A stretch of DNA of 64,000 nt from Rhodoglobus vestalii. Its GTDB lineage: Bacteria; Actinomycetota; Actinomycetes; Actinomycetales; Microbacteriaceae. The notes below the pieces were generated by a model. That model searched no databases. It was not told where the DNA came from and worked only from the letters and a program-made list of their open reading frames with translations. Shown here in pieces: positions 41,364 to 50,437 of the stretch. Each line of letters opens with the position of its first letter. Positions within the stretch are counted from its first letter, which is position 1. The position numbers and the translations under genes were made by a program. The stretch spans positions 1,488,001 to 1,552,000 of the forward strand of contig NZ_VFRA01000001.1 of assembly GCF_006788895.1 (NCBI RefSeq). The letters run 5' to 3'.

Positions 41364-44300
41364 CCCTTCTTGAGATGCCGGATGCCGGGCCCAAGGAGCA
41401 CGGAACCGACGGAGACAATGGGAGCCTGCACATTGGTCAGTGGCGGCTCGCCCACGTCGAGGTGCTCAACTGGGGTACCTTCGACGGACTCTATGAGGTC
41501 GACATCGCGCGCAAAGGGCACCTGTTCACGGGAGCCTCTGGTTCCGGCAAATCATCCCTCCTCGATGCTATTGCTACCGTGCTCACCCCCGACCGCTGGT
41601 TGCGGTTCAACGCTGCGGCACAGGAGTCCCAGACCCGCAACGATGACCGCAGCCTAGTCAGTTATGTGCGGGGGGCGTGGAGCAAAGAAGCGGACGAGCA
41701 TCTCGATCGAGCGGTGAGCACCCATCTGCGTAAGGATGCTACCTGGAGCGGTATTCTGCTGCGCTACGAGAATGAGCGCGATGCGCCGGTCACAGTCGTG
41801 CGACTATTCCATCTGCGCGGATCAAGCGTCGATAAGAGCAACCTGAAAGATGCGTGTTTCATTGATCGCGGCGAAGTAAAACTGTTGGACTTCGAAGAGC
41901 TCGTTCTCTCCGGAATCGAAGCCCGTCGCATTAAAAGCACGTGGCCGGATGCCGTCGTCACGACAAACTGGTCGCACGCTCCGTTCTACGCCAAGCTGCA
42001 GCGCCTGCTAGGCATTAGCAGCCACAACGCCCTGCACCTGTTGCACAAAACCCAATCCGCCAAGAACCTCGGCAGCCTTGATCAGCTGTTTCGCTCCTTC
42101 ATGCTCGACGAACCAGCCACTTTTGCACGCGCCAAGAATGCGGTCGAACAGTTCGGTGAACTGCGTGACGCCCACCATCACGTCGTCGAACTGCGTCGCC
42201 AATCCGAGCACCTTCAGGAGCTTGAGGCGTCAATCGCGCAATACGAACAAGCCTCCGCAGAGGCCGCAGAGGCCGAGCGACTCGGCGACCTCATCGATCC
42301 GTTTCAGGACCGGTTGACGTTGCGCCTGGCCGACGAGGAACGCGGGACGCTGCGGGCCGAACAGGCACAATCGCAAGAGTCCGCGCGCCGCGCCGACGCG
42401 GCCCGCGACGATGCTGTCGAGCGCCTGCGGGCCGCGGAACGGCAAGCATTGCAACTGGGCGGGTCAGACGTGTCCCAGCTGCAAGCCAGGCTTGCGGATG
42501 CGACAGCTGCGGCCACGACAACAAGCAGCAGGTGGGAGCGCTTCGGTGAGGAAGTCGGCAGCGTCGGCATCACAGCGCCACCGACGACCGGAGCAGAGTT
42601 CGGGGAGTTGCAGGAATCATCGCGCCGCGAACTCGAACAGCCGGCACCCGAGCTAGCCCACGACACCGACGACAATCAGCAGTACTTCTCGGCCCGTGAC
42701 GAGTTGAAGAAGATCGATCGGGAGCTTGACGAGCTCCGCAGCCGCAAGAGCAACCTGCCGGCCCCACTGTTGGTTGCTCGAAAACAACTCGCAGATGAGC
42801 TCGGGCTCGGTGAGACGGCGCTGCCGTTCGCCGGCGAGCTAATCGAGGTGTTGCCGGAGTATGCCGAATGGACCGGCGCAATCGAACGGGTGCTGTACCC
42901 GCTGGCGAGCGCGCTGCTCGTGCGTGACGAGCACCTGGCGGAGGTGCGACGAAAAGTGGAACAGCGCACTCTGGGCGCTCGACTCGTCTTTGAGGCAGTT
43001 CCTGCGATCGTCGGGCCCACCAGGGCTGCGAAGTCGGACCAATCACTGCTGCACCGCATCCGAGTGACCTCGGGCGGTTTCGGCAGCTGGTTACAGACCA
43101 GGGTTGCCTCCGAATTTGATTACGCCTGTGTCGAGCACCCTGATCAGCTCGACACAGTCGAACGCGGGGTAACCATCGGTGGGCAGGTGAAAAAGTCCGC
43201 CCGCCGGTACGAGAAGAACGACCGATACGCGGTGACTGACCGTCGGCAATGGATTTTGGGCGCAGACAACGAAGCAAAGATTGAGTTGTTGCTTGACCGT
43301 CGCCGGGAGGCCAGCCAACAACAGGACGAGTCCCGGTCACGACTTGAGCGTGCCTCCACCAAGCGCGACGCCACAGTGAAACGTCGAACGGTACTGGAGA
43401 GCATCGTTCGTCACGATTGGGCAGAGCTCGACAGAGCTGCGGCAAACGAACTGGTGCAGGCTCGACGACGACAACTGGATGAACTCACAACGGGTAACAC
43501 CGAACTCCACGACGCAATTGCGGCCGAAGGCGGGGCTCGTGAACGGTTGCGTTCTGCCGAGACCACCGCGCGCGACGCGACGCTGCAACTCGGCCGGGTA
43601 GAGAACCATCTTGTCGAAGTTGACACGCTGATCACCACACTGTCTGACCGAATGGTTGACAATGCAATCGCGGACGTCGATGCCATCGCACTAGAGAAAC
43701 GTTATCGCTCGGTGCAGCGCAAAATCGACAGGCAGAGCGTCGAGGGAGTGGGACGCAAAGTTGCCGAAGCCCTCCACCGAGCATCAATCTCTGCGCAGGC
43801 GACACTGCGGTCTGCAGAGTCGGCTTTTGCAAAAGGGGCCATCGGATTTCGTGGGCACTGGCCCGCCGCAGTCGCCGATCTCACCGAATCGATTGACGAC
43901 CGCGAAGGCTATCGAGCTTTGCTCGCTGATATTCAGGCGCGCGGGCTCCCCGAGCATGAGAGCAATTTTCTGCGATTGTTGCGGGAGAAATCGCGGGACC
44001 TGATTGGGCACCTGCTCTCTGATATTCGCGATGCACCCAAGCAGGTGGTCGACCGGATAGACCCCGTCAATGCATCGTTGGGGCGGTCACGATTCGACGT
44101 CGAACGGTACCTGCGCATCGAGGTCAAGACTCGACGAGCTCCCGAAGTGGCTGAGTTTATGGGCGACCTGAAGTCCGTAGTCGACGGCGCCTGGAATGAC
44201 GAAAATCTGGTGGCAGCCGAGTCTCGATTCGCGGTCCTAAACCGGGTGATGACCAGGCTCGGATCCAGCGACAACGCAGATCTCGCCTGGAAGCGGCGCT

Positions 44301-44719
44301 GTTTGGATACCCGGGAACATGTCACTTTCATGGCACATGAGGTCGACCTAGCAGGGCGGGTGGTCAATGTTCACGATTCCAGTGCTGGACTCTCTGGCGG
44401 ACAGCGTCAAAAGCTTGTCATTTTCTGTCTCGCTGCGGCACTGCGTTATCAACTTGCTGCCGACGAAGACGAAGTGCCTTCCTACGCCACGATCATCCTC
44501 GACGAGGCTTTCGATAAGGCTGACAGTCGGTACACGCGGATGGCGATGGACGTTTTCGTAGAATTCGGTTTCCACATGATTTTGGCGACACCAGAGAAGT
44601 TGCTGCAGACGATAGAGCCGTACGTCGGCGCGGTCTCCTCGATCACGAACCCGACCCGCCGCGAGTCGCTCATTGCAAATCTCATGTTCCGACCCCATGA
44701 CCCTGCGTCTGGTGCATGA
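41360..44719 (+). CDS. jetC: Wadjet SMC-like ATPase JetC
   Basis: 1119 residues. Walker A GASGSGKSS (58-66) follows a LNWGTFDGLYEVDIARKGHLF start; long coiled coils occupy ~270-430 and ~640-870; the C-terminal head has the ABC signature GLSGGQRQK near residue 1010 and Walker B TIILDEAFDKAD near 1045. The GASGSGKS-type Walker A and the long arms are those of MukB/SbcC-like SMC proteins of Wadjet. It dimerises on DNA and extrudes loops until a small circle is recognised. Nothing in the frame looks broken. Confidence 0.96.
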   Translation: MTLLEMPDAGPKEHGTDGDNGSLHIGQWRLAHVEVLNWGTFDGLYEVDIARKGHLFTGASGSGKSSLLDAIATVLTPDRWLRFNAAAQESQTRNDDRSLVSYVRGAWSKEADEHLDRAVSTHLRKDATWSGILLRYENERDAPVTVVRLFHLRGSSVDKSNLKDACFIDRGEVKLLDFEELVLSGIEARRIKSTWPDAVVTTNWSHAPFYAKLQRLLGISSHNALHLLHKTQSAKNLGSLDQLFRSFMLDEPATFARAKNAVEQFGELRDAHHHVVELRRQSEHLQELEASIAQYEQASAEAAEAERLGDLIDPFQDRLTLRLADEERGTLRAEQAQSQESARRADAARDDAVERLRAAERQALQLGGSDVSQLQARLADATAAATTTSSRWERFGEEVGSVGITAPPTTGAEFGELQESSRRELEQPAPELAHDTDDNQQYFSARDELKKIDRELDELRSRKSNLPAPLLVARKQLADELGLGETALPFAGELIEVLPEYAEWTGAIERVLYPLASALLVRDEHLAEVRRKVEQRTLGARLVFEAVPAIVGPTRAAKSDQSLLHRIRVTSGGFGSWLQTRVASEFDYACVEHPDQLDTVERGVTIGGQVKKSARRYEKNDRYAVTDRRQWILGADNEAKIELLLDRRREASQQQDESRSRLERASTKRDATVKRRTVLESIVRHDWAELDRAAANELVQARRRQLDELTTGNTELHDAIAAEGGARERLRSAETTARDATLQLGRVENHLVEVDTLITTLSDRMVDNAIADVDAIALEKRYRSVQRKIDRQSVEGVGRKVAEALHRASISAQATLRSAESAFAKGAIGFRGHWPAAVADLTESIDDREGYRALLADIQARGLPEHESNFLRLLREKSRDLIGHLLSDIRDAPKQVVDRIDPVNASLGRSRFDVERYLRIEVKTRRAPEVAEFMGDLKSVVDGAWNDENLVAAESRFAVLNRVMTRLGSSDNADLAWKRRCLDTREHVTFMAHEVDLAGRVVNVHDSSAGLSGGQRQKLVIFCLAAALRYQLAADEDEVPSYATIILDEAFDKADSRYTRMAMDVFVEFGFHMILATPEKLLQTIEPYVGAVSSITNPTRRESLIANLMFRPHDPASGA

Positions 44720-45915
44720 TGGCAACGCACAGCATGGTGACCGTCACAGAAGCGCAGCAACGCGCACGGAAGATGGTCGAAGGCGGCCAGCGACAGTGGG
44801 CGGCAACCGGGGGTGAAACCGTTCGGCTCGAAGTCGTTTTGCATCCGCCGACGGAGCGCACAGTTCAACTGGATGTGGTCGGTGCGATCGCATGGACCCA
44901 ATCCTGGCGCGAGCTGGCATCGACCGACCCCAGCGCAGATGTGACCTGGACTGATCGGCAGTGGCCGAGTGCCGGGAGGCAGTCGGTACCGCAGCGGTGC
45001 GTTCTGGTTGGGGCTGACGCTATTGCTGCTTTCGCAGGCTCAGGTGTTGCCCGCAGCTGGCGCACTCTGCGGGACCGCGCTGCGCGGCTTCGTGCAGAAT
45101 TTTCTTGTGCCGCCGATTTCCCGTCCGCGGACCCCGAGACGGCTGTCAGTGCGCTGGCGGCTGCGATACGCACCCACGCGGGCAAGTTGCAGCTTTTGCG
45201 GGAGAAGGACTTCGAGACGCTCATTCCTGTGATCTCTTGGCTTGCGGAGCACCCGACCTCCGGGTGGCGCATCAGACAGTTACCGATCCGCGGGATCGAC
45301 ACCAAGTGGCTCGAACGCCACCGATCGATCGTAGAGGGGTTGCACACGGCGGTAACGGGACGCAGTTCCCTCGGGCTTCTCGCTTCGCCGACGCAACTAC
45401 GGGTACGTTTCCTCGATCCGACGATGCGACCAGGTGGCATGTCTGATGTGAGCGCGTCAGTTGATGAGTTGGCAGCGCTCGATATCGTGCCACACGTCGT
45501 ATTTGTGTTTGAGAACCTCGAAACGGTGCTCGCGATGCCGGACACGCCACACGCCGTCGTCGTGCACGGAGGTGGATACGCCGCTCGGAGCCTTAGCGCC
45601 GTCCCCTGGATTCAGGACGGTCGGGTGGTCTATTGGGGGGATCTGGACTCTGACGGTTTTGCCATACTTCACGCGCTGCGATCGGGCTGCCCGAACGTGA
45701 CCAGTGTGTTGATGGATGACGACACTCTCTTTGCCTACCGGGATCTTTGGGTACCCGAAACCAAGCCTGCGGCTGGGGTTTACCCGACTTTGACACCTAC
45801 CGAGCTGAGAACGCTCGAGCACATCCGCAGTGAAGGCAACGTTCGACTCGAGCAGGAGCGCATCGATTGGCAGTTCGCGCTCGGAAAGCTGCGGGACGCT
45901 GCAGGAGTTGTCTAG
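44716..45915 (+). CDS. jetD: Wadjet nuclease subunit JetD (DUF3322/DUF2220, Toprim)
   Basis: 399 residues. The first ~190 residues match DUF3322 (VRLEVVLHPPTERTVQLDVV, then SWRELASTDPSADVTW), the C-terminal part is the Toprim-like DUF2220. Catalytic residues are visible: Glu266 in VFVFENLETV and Asp309/Asp311/Asp313 in WGDLDSDGF. JetD cuts the extruded DNA and makes the system restrict plasmids. ATGA overlap with jetC. The 254 bp after its stop hold no gene, only a bidirectional terminator. Confidence 0.95.
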   Translation: MMATHSMVTVTEAQQRARKMVEGGQRQWAATGGETVRLEVVLHPPTERTVQLDVVGAIAWTQSWRELASTDPSADVTWTDRQWPSAGRQSVPQRCVLVGADAIAAFAGSGVARSWRTLRDRAARLRAEFSCAADFPSADPETAVSALAAAIRTHAGKLQLLREKDFETLIPVISWLAEHPTSGWRIRQLPIRGIDTKWLERHRSIVEGLHTAVTGRSSLGLLASPTQLRVRFLDPTMRPGGMSDVSASVDELAALDIVPHVVFVFENLETVLAMPDTPHAVVVHGGGYAARSLSAVPWIQDGRVVYWGDLDSDGFAILHALRSGCPNVTSVLMDDDTLFAYRDLWVPETKPAAGVYPTLTPTELRTLEHIRSEGNVRLEQERIDWQFALGKLRDAAGVV

Positions 45916-46114
45916 CGAACGCGGGATAGTAGGCGTTGGTGGCCATAGGTGCGGCAGGGTTTCCGGGGCGAATTTCACAAGATCCGGAGCACTCTCAGTC
46001 ATCCGCGTCAACGGTCCAACTCGCGCTCGCCCCGCCCATTCGTGAACGTCGTGAATTACTTTCCGGTGGGTGGCACGATCCAGAGACGGAATCATTTCTT
46101 TCGACGCCTCGGTC

Positions 46115-46151
46115 AAAACCGGCGCCACCCAGGAAGGGCGACGCCGGTTTT
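46115..46151. terminator. Bidirectional rho-independent terminator
   Basis: Perfect 10-bp stem AAAACCGGCG (46115-46124) and CGCCGGTTTT (46142-46151) with a 17-base loop. A-run and T-run on either side let it end the plus-strand jetABCD message and the minus-strand toxin-antitoxin message that meets it. Confidence 0.8.
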
Positions 46152-46169
46152 ACCAAGCTTTAGGATCAG

Positions 46170-46535
46170 CTACACGCCGGCTTGGAGATGTTTTGACAGG
46201 TACTCGTCGAGGGCGACTCTGACGAGCTCCGAATCGGTACCAAGATTCATCTGCTGTTTGAGCGTGGTAACGCCTCTGCGCTGCCTCTCGGTGACGCGAA
46301 ATCGGATTGTGGGGGATTCCCCACTGCCTGCCGTCTTGTTCCCCAAGCTTGGTCTGCCGCCGATTGCTTTCGTAACGGCTTCCTCACTCCCGAGTGCCTC
46401 AATGAGGAGTTGGTGCCCGATCGCGGCCGCGGCCGCACCCTTATGGCTTTCGCCAGGGATGCTCTCGCCGGTGGGCTGTTCCTCGACCGCGGCGAGCTGG
46501 TGGTACCGCTCTTGGTCTTTCTTCGTGAGTGTCAT
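46170..46535 (-). CDS. Ribbon-helix-helix antitoxin-like protein
   Basis: 121 residues. The C-terminal half reads TIRFRVTERQRRGVTTLKQQ, then TDSELVRVALDEYLSKHL: a ribbon strand, helix and second helix of an Arc/CopG-type DNA-binding fold. The N-terminal ~60 residues are helical and Gln/Ala-rich (QLAAVEEQPTGESIPGESHK). It follows the toxin gene with a 4-bp ATGA overlap; toxin before antitoxin is the BrnT-BrnA order. The protein probably binds the GTGnCACAAAAC direct repeats before the toxin. Confidence 0.75.
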   Translation of the reverse strand: MTLTKKDQERYHQLAAVEEQPTGESIPGESHKGAAAAAIGHQLLIEALGSEEAVTKAIGGRPSLGNKTAGSGESPTIRFRVTERQRRGVTTLKQQMNLGTDSELVRVALDEYLSKHLQAGV

Positions 46536-46807
46536 TGGTCTTCCTCCATCTGGTGACGATAATACGAGCCGAGCGGCATGACGTGGTAGAACACGAACGA
46601 GCCCTGCCCGACAACTTGAATGAGCACCTCGATTAGGCGCTCGGTCTGGGAATGTGGTGGACCGATGAAAACCCTCCGCGGTCCGTTAGAGTCTTCGCGG
46701 TTCACTTTTACTTTGTCGCTGGTATAAACCGCGTTCCGCATCGCGTAGAGCGCATCTTCGTGGGGAATGTCCCACTTGTCTGCGCTTTCTGCCCATTCGA
46801 TGCTCAT
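46532..46807 (-). CDS. BrnT-like toxin, putative
   Basis: 91 residues. The core IPHEDALYAMRNAVYTSDKV, then GPRRVFIGPPHSQTERLIEV and GSFVFYHVMPL is the same compact fold pattern as the frame at 2903-3178 (helix, PR-x-strand, R-x-EVL strand, and a His-containing last strand). Here the final His-Val-Met-Pro is complete. The presence of a downstream RHH gene and repeats upstream makes a toxin role plausible; an RNase activity is known for BrnT but is inference here. Confidence 0.65.
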   Translation of the reverse strand: MSIEWAESADKWDIPHEDALYAMRNAVYTSDKVKVNREDSNGPRRVFIGPPHSQTERLIEVLIQVVGQGSFVFYHVMPLGSYYRHQMEEDQ

Positions 46808-46816
46808 CGATCAATT

Positions 46817-46848
46817 GTGACACAAAACTCTGTATCGTGCCACAAAAC
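46817..46848 (-). promoter_or_regulatory. Direct-repeat operator of the second toxin-antitoxin pair
   Basis: GTGACACAAAAC at 46817-46828 and GTGCCACAAAAC at 46837-46848 are repeated 20 bp apart (two helical turns), immediately before the toxin start at 46807. RHH proteins bind such direct repeats on one face of DNA. Confidence 0.6.
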
Positions 46849-46913
46849 CTAGAAATTTCTGAGCTGCGCGCTGCGACCTCACGCTCGCCGCCATGATCAC
46901 GGCCCGCGCCTCT

Positions 46914-47849
46914 CTAATACCCCCGGTGATCCTGAATCGTCATCCGGGGCCCAAACATGGGCTTACGAAATCCGGATGCCGTGATGAGTCGCACCACGCG
47001 CTGACGGTGACCACGCCAGGGTTCCAGGAGCTCAAGCATCCGCTCATCATCGACGGGTTCGCCTATCAGCGCCCACCCCACAACCGCCGCCAAGTGATAG
47101 TCGCCGACACTGGGGCTGTCGGGGTCGGCATGGGAGCGCTGCATGGTTTCGGCGGCCGTCCACACCCCAACACCCACAATTGAGCGCAGCGCACTCTCAA
47201 CCCGCGCGCCGCCACGACCCCAGTCAGCGGTGCGTCCAATGGATGCCGCCACCTGCGTCGCCCGCATCACCGTCGCCGAACGCTGCGGCCCGACTCCCGC
47301 CCGGTGCCACTCCCACGACGGAATCTGCGCCCACCCCTTCGGCGTCGGAACAACCCGCATCCCCGACGGCGCGGGCCCCGGTGCCGGTGACCCGTGCTTG
47401 GTGACGAGGATGCGCCACCCCCGCTTCGCCTCAATACCCGTAACTTTCTGCTCCAGAATGGCCATCACCAGCGCCTCAAACACGAGCTTCGTGCGGGTCA
47501 GCCGCAGGCCCGGATTCTGGCGCTGAGCCTCGGCCGCGAACGGAAGCGCAGAGATGTCGAAATCATCCCAATCGTCGCCCTCCCCCAGCAGCTCCGGAAC
47601 ACTCTCGATCGCCCACTCAGCCCCGGCGCCCCACGCAGTGCAATCCACATGCGACCGGTGCTGCACGAGATTCAGAGTCGCAGGCCCCGCCGGGGTGAGC
47701 ATTGTGCGCCAGGTTCCCGAAGCATCCACTCGCATTGTCGGGTCTCCCGCACCGCGCTTCAACGGTTGCAGGGTTGCGCGCACATCTACTGGTCGCCCGG
47801 GCGCAAACCGTGTGCGCACAGGCTCGTCGGTGGCGAGCGCAAAGTTCAT
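46914..47849 (-). CDS. DNA-3-methyladenine glycosylase II-like (HhH-GPD)
   Basis: 311 residues from ATG 47849 (MNFALATDEPVRTRF); the upstream extension of 34 codons is Arg-rich and not part of the family. The C-terminal half carries the HhH-GPD domain: LVMAILEQKVTGIEA, then IVGVGVWTAAETMQ (hairpin) and SVGDYHLAAVVGWAL with the catalytic Asp in VGDYH. The AlkA-type enzyme removes alkylated purines in base excision repair. It follows the LacI gene by 46 bp on the same strand but is unlikely to be functionally linked. Confidence 0.9.
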   Translation of the reverse strand: MNFALATDEPVRTRFAPGRPVDVRATLQPLKRGAGDPTMRVDASGTWRTMLTPAGPATLNLVQHRSHVDCTAWGAGAEWAIESVPELLGEGDDWDDFDISALPFAAEAQRQNPGLRLTRTKLVFEALVMAILEQKVTGIEAKRGWRILVTKHGSPAPGPAPSGMRVVPTPKGWAQIPSWEWHRAGVGPQRSATVMRATQVAASIGRTADWGRGGARVESALRSIVGVGVWTAAETMQRSHADPDSPSVGDYHLAAVVGWALIGEPVDDERMLELLEPWRGHRQRVVRLITASGFRKPMFGPRMTIQDHRGY

Positions 47850-47895
47850 TGATTTGAGAATACGTGGTGCCAACGACGCTGGGGATGCGGGTGCT

Positions 47896-48924
47896 CTACG
47901 CGGAGTCGCGTGCCACAAGATACGTCGGCATGATGGTGCGGTGCACAACACTGGTGTCTCCGCTCAGAAGCCGCAGCAGCGTGTCGGCCATCGCAAAACC
48001 CATCTCCTCGGATGGTTGGCTCACCGTCGTCAGCGGCACGGCAGCGGCTGTTGCCGCAGGGCTATCGTCGAACCCAACAATCGCCACATCCCCCGGCACG
48101 GCCCTTCCCTGTTCCCGCAACACATCGAGCACTCCGGTCGCCATGAGGTCACTCGCCACAAAGAGAGCGTCAATATCGGGACAGCGCTCGAGTAGCCGGC
48201 GGGTGGCCGCCGCAGCCCCGGCAGCCGTGAAGTCGGCGTGCTCCACCGCATCCGTGGCTAACCCGGCACGTTCGAGCGTGCGGCGGAATCCGACAAGCCG
48301 GTCGATGCTGGCAGGCATGTCGACCGGGCCCGTGATCGAACCAATTCGATGGCGGCCAATGTCGAGCAGGTGCTGGGTGCCCGTTTCGGCACCCGCAGCG
48401 TTATCGACATCGATGAAATACGCATTCGTGTCGTGGTCATCCCCGGGGCGCCCACCAAAAACGACCGGCATGGTCGTGTCAAGTTCGGCCACGAAATCGT
48501 CGCCCGTGTGGTGTGAGATGACGAGGGCCCCATCAGCACTGCCCGAGCGCAGGTAGCGCATCGTCTTGTGCCGAGGGTCGCTCGAGGCCACGAGTAGGTT
48601 GAGCGTGTAGTCACTCTCATCGAGGCGCCGCGTGATCCCCTGAACGATCGCCGCAAAATAAGGGTCCCCGAAGAATCGGGTCATGTCCTCAGGAACAACG
48701 AGCGCAACCGACTGGGTTCGGCGGTTCGCGAGCGAACGGGCGGCACGGTTGGGCAGGTAATGCAGAAGCTCAATCGCCGCGTTCACGGCGACGACGATCT
48801 CCGGGTTCACCTTCGTCGACCCGTTAACAACCCGACTCACGGTCGCCCGCGACACCCCAGCCTCCGCAGCCACCATCTCCAAGGTCGGCTGCGCGGAACG
48901 CTCCAGGCGCGCGGGGGTTGTCAT
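47896..48924 (-). CDS. LacI-family repressor of beta-glucoside operon
   Basis: 342 residues. HTH TLEMVAAEAGVSRATVSRVV (residues ~14-33) with the hinge ARSLANRRTQSVALVVP, then a periplasmic-binding-protein-like sugar domain. It is the last gene after the beta-glucosidase on the same strand, so it is probably expressed with the operon it controls. The TGAGAGCGCTCTCA palindromes at the SBP promoter match the consensus of actinobacterial CebR/BglR-like LacI proteins, so cellobiose or a related glucoside is the likely inducer. Confidence 0.92.
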   Translation of the reverse strand: MTTPARLERSAQPTLEMVAAEAGVSRATVSRVVNGSTKVNPEIVVAVNAAIELLHYLPNRAARSLANRRTQSVALVVPEDMTRFFGDPYFAAIVQGITRRLDESDYTLNLLVASSDPRHKTMRYLRSGSADGALVISHHTGDDFVAELDTTMPVVFGGRPGDDHDTNAYFIDVDNAAGAETGTQHLLDIGRHRIGSITGPVDMPASIDRLVGFRRTLERAGLATDAVEHADFTAAGAAAATRRLLERCPDIDALFVASDLMATGVLDVLREQGRAVPGDVAIVGFDDSPAATAAAVPLTTVSQPSEEMGFAMADTLLRLLSGDTSVVHRTIMPTYLVARDSA

Positions 48925-48979
48925 AGCCCCATTCTATTTGGGCACACGCCGCACCCACCGCCCGGTGAGCGCCCCCAGA

Positions 48980-50437
48980 TCAGGAAAGAGCCCGATCGCG
49001 GATGATCTTCGCATAAGCCAGCCCACTGTCCTTAATGATCCGCTCCTGCGACTCATAATCGACCCGCACAAGGCCGAAACGTTTTTCATAACCCCACGCC
49101 CACTCAAAGTTGTCGAGCAGCGACCAATAGAAGTAGCCGTGCACCTCGACCCCCTCATCGATGGCATCAAGGATGGCCGCCAAGTGTGACCGGAGGAACT
49201 CCGTGCGTTCAACATCCCGCACCCCACCATCCGAATCAACGGTGTCGTCGTAGGCGGCACCATTCTCAGTGACATAGATCTTCGTTCCCGCGGGCCCGGC
49301 ATATTCGTTATCGACGCGCCCCAAGAGTTCGCGCAGACCATCCGGCTGCACCTCCCACTCCATCCCTGTCAAGGGCAGTCCCTGCGGGTGATTGAAGACG
49401 CCATCCGCGGCAGGGAACGGCGAACTCGTCGACCGACCTGTGGGGGCTTGAGCGAGCAGCGGATGCTCTGCCGGCCGATCGCTGACCAACTCACCGTGGT
49501 AATAATTCACGCCCAAAGCGTCAATCGGTTGCGCGATGTGGGCGAGGTCGCCATCGTGAATAACTTCGGTCAGACCAAGGCCCGCAACATCCTGAAGCAG
49601 ATCGTCGGGGTAAGCTCCGCGAAAAATGGGGTCGAGGAAGAACCGGTTGAACTGGCCGTCGATGCGTCGGGCGGCATCCATATCACCGGGGCTAGACGGG
49701 TCGACCGGCTTCGCGACGGTCAGATTGAGGGTAATGCCGAGCTCGAGCCGAGGGTCGCGGTCACGCAACGCTTCGACAGCGAGCCCGTGGCCGAGCAGGA
49801 GGTGATGGCCGGCCGCGAGCCCCGCCTGCTTGCTCTGCCGACCGGGGGCGTGAACACCGGCCGTGTAGCTGAGGAACGACGAGCACCACGGCTCGTTAAG
49901 CGTCGTCCACACGTCAACACGGTCCCCGAGGGCATCGTGCACGTTGAGCGCATAATCGCGAAAGAGGTACGAGGTGTCGCGGTTGGCCCAGCCCCCCTTC
50001 TCCTCAAGCGCTTGGGGCAAATCCCAGTGGTGCAAAGTCAGCCACGGTTTGATTCCCGCATCAAGCAACTCGTCGACGAGACGCGAATAGAAGTCGAGCC
50101 CCTTCGGGTTGATCGGGCCACCATCAGGTTGCACACGCGACCACGACGTTGAGAAACGGTAGGTCTGCAGCCCCAGGTCCTTCATCAGGGCTACGTCATC
50201 GCGATAGCGGTGATAGTGATCGCACGCGATCTCACCACTTTCGCCATTGATGACGGCTCCCGGAACGCGACTGAAGGCATCCCAGATCGAATCTGTTCGA
50301 CCGTCCTCGTGAGTCGCGCCCTCAATTTGGTAGGCGGCCGTAGCAGCACCAAAGAGGAATCCTGGCGGGAAAGCGCGGGGGTCCGAAATAGTCATGTCCT
50401 CATTCTTCGTTACTGTCGAGTACTCCTGCATGGTCAT
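48980..50437 (-). CDS. GH1 beta-glucosidase
   Basis: 485 residues from ATG 50437, which overlaps the permease stop (ATGA); ATG 50431 has a better-spaced AAGGG and may be used instead. GH1 hallmarks: acid/base Glu182 in TLNEPW, nucleophile Glu391 in YVTENG, and aglycone/glycone contacts FGAATAAYQIEG and LHHWDLPQ. Without signal peptide, it cleaves imported beta-glucosides such as cellobiose in the cytoplasm. The position after two permeases and the binding protein makes this a dedicated uptake-and-hydrolysis operon. Confidence 0.95.
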   Translation of the reverse strand: MTMQEYSTVTKNEDMTISDPRAFPPGFLFGAATAAYQIEGATHEDGRTDSIWDAFSRVPGAVINGESGEIACDHYHRYRDDVALMKDLGLQTYRFSTSWSRVQPDGGPINPKGLDFYSRLVDELLDAGIKPWLTLHHWDLPQALEEKGGWANRDTSYLFRDYALNVHDALGDRVDVWTTLNEPWCSSFLSYTAGVHAPGRQSKQAGLAAGHHLLLGHGLAVEALRDRDPRLELGITLNLTVAKPVDPSSPGDMDAARRIDGQFNRFFLDPIFRGAYPDDLLQDVAGLGLTEVIHDGDLAHIAQPIDALGVNYYHGELVSDRPAEHPLLAQAPTGRSTSSPFPAADGVFNHPQGLPLTGMEWEVQPDGLRELLGRVDNEYAGPAGTKIYVTENGAAYDDTVDSDGGVRDVERTEFLRSHLAAILDAIDEGVEVHGYFYWSLLDNFEWAWGYEKRFGLVRVDYESQERIIKDSGLAYAKIIRDRALS

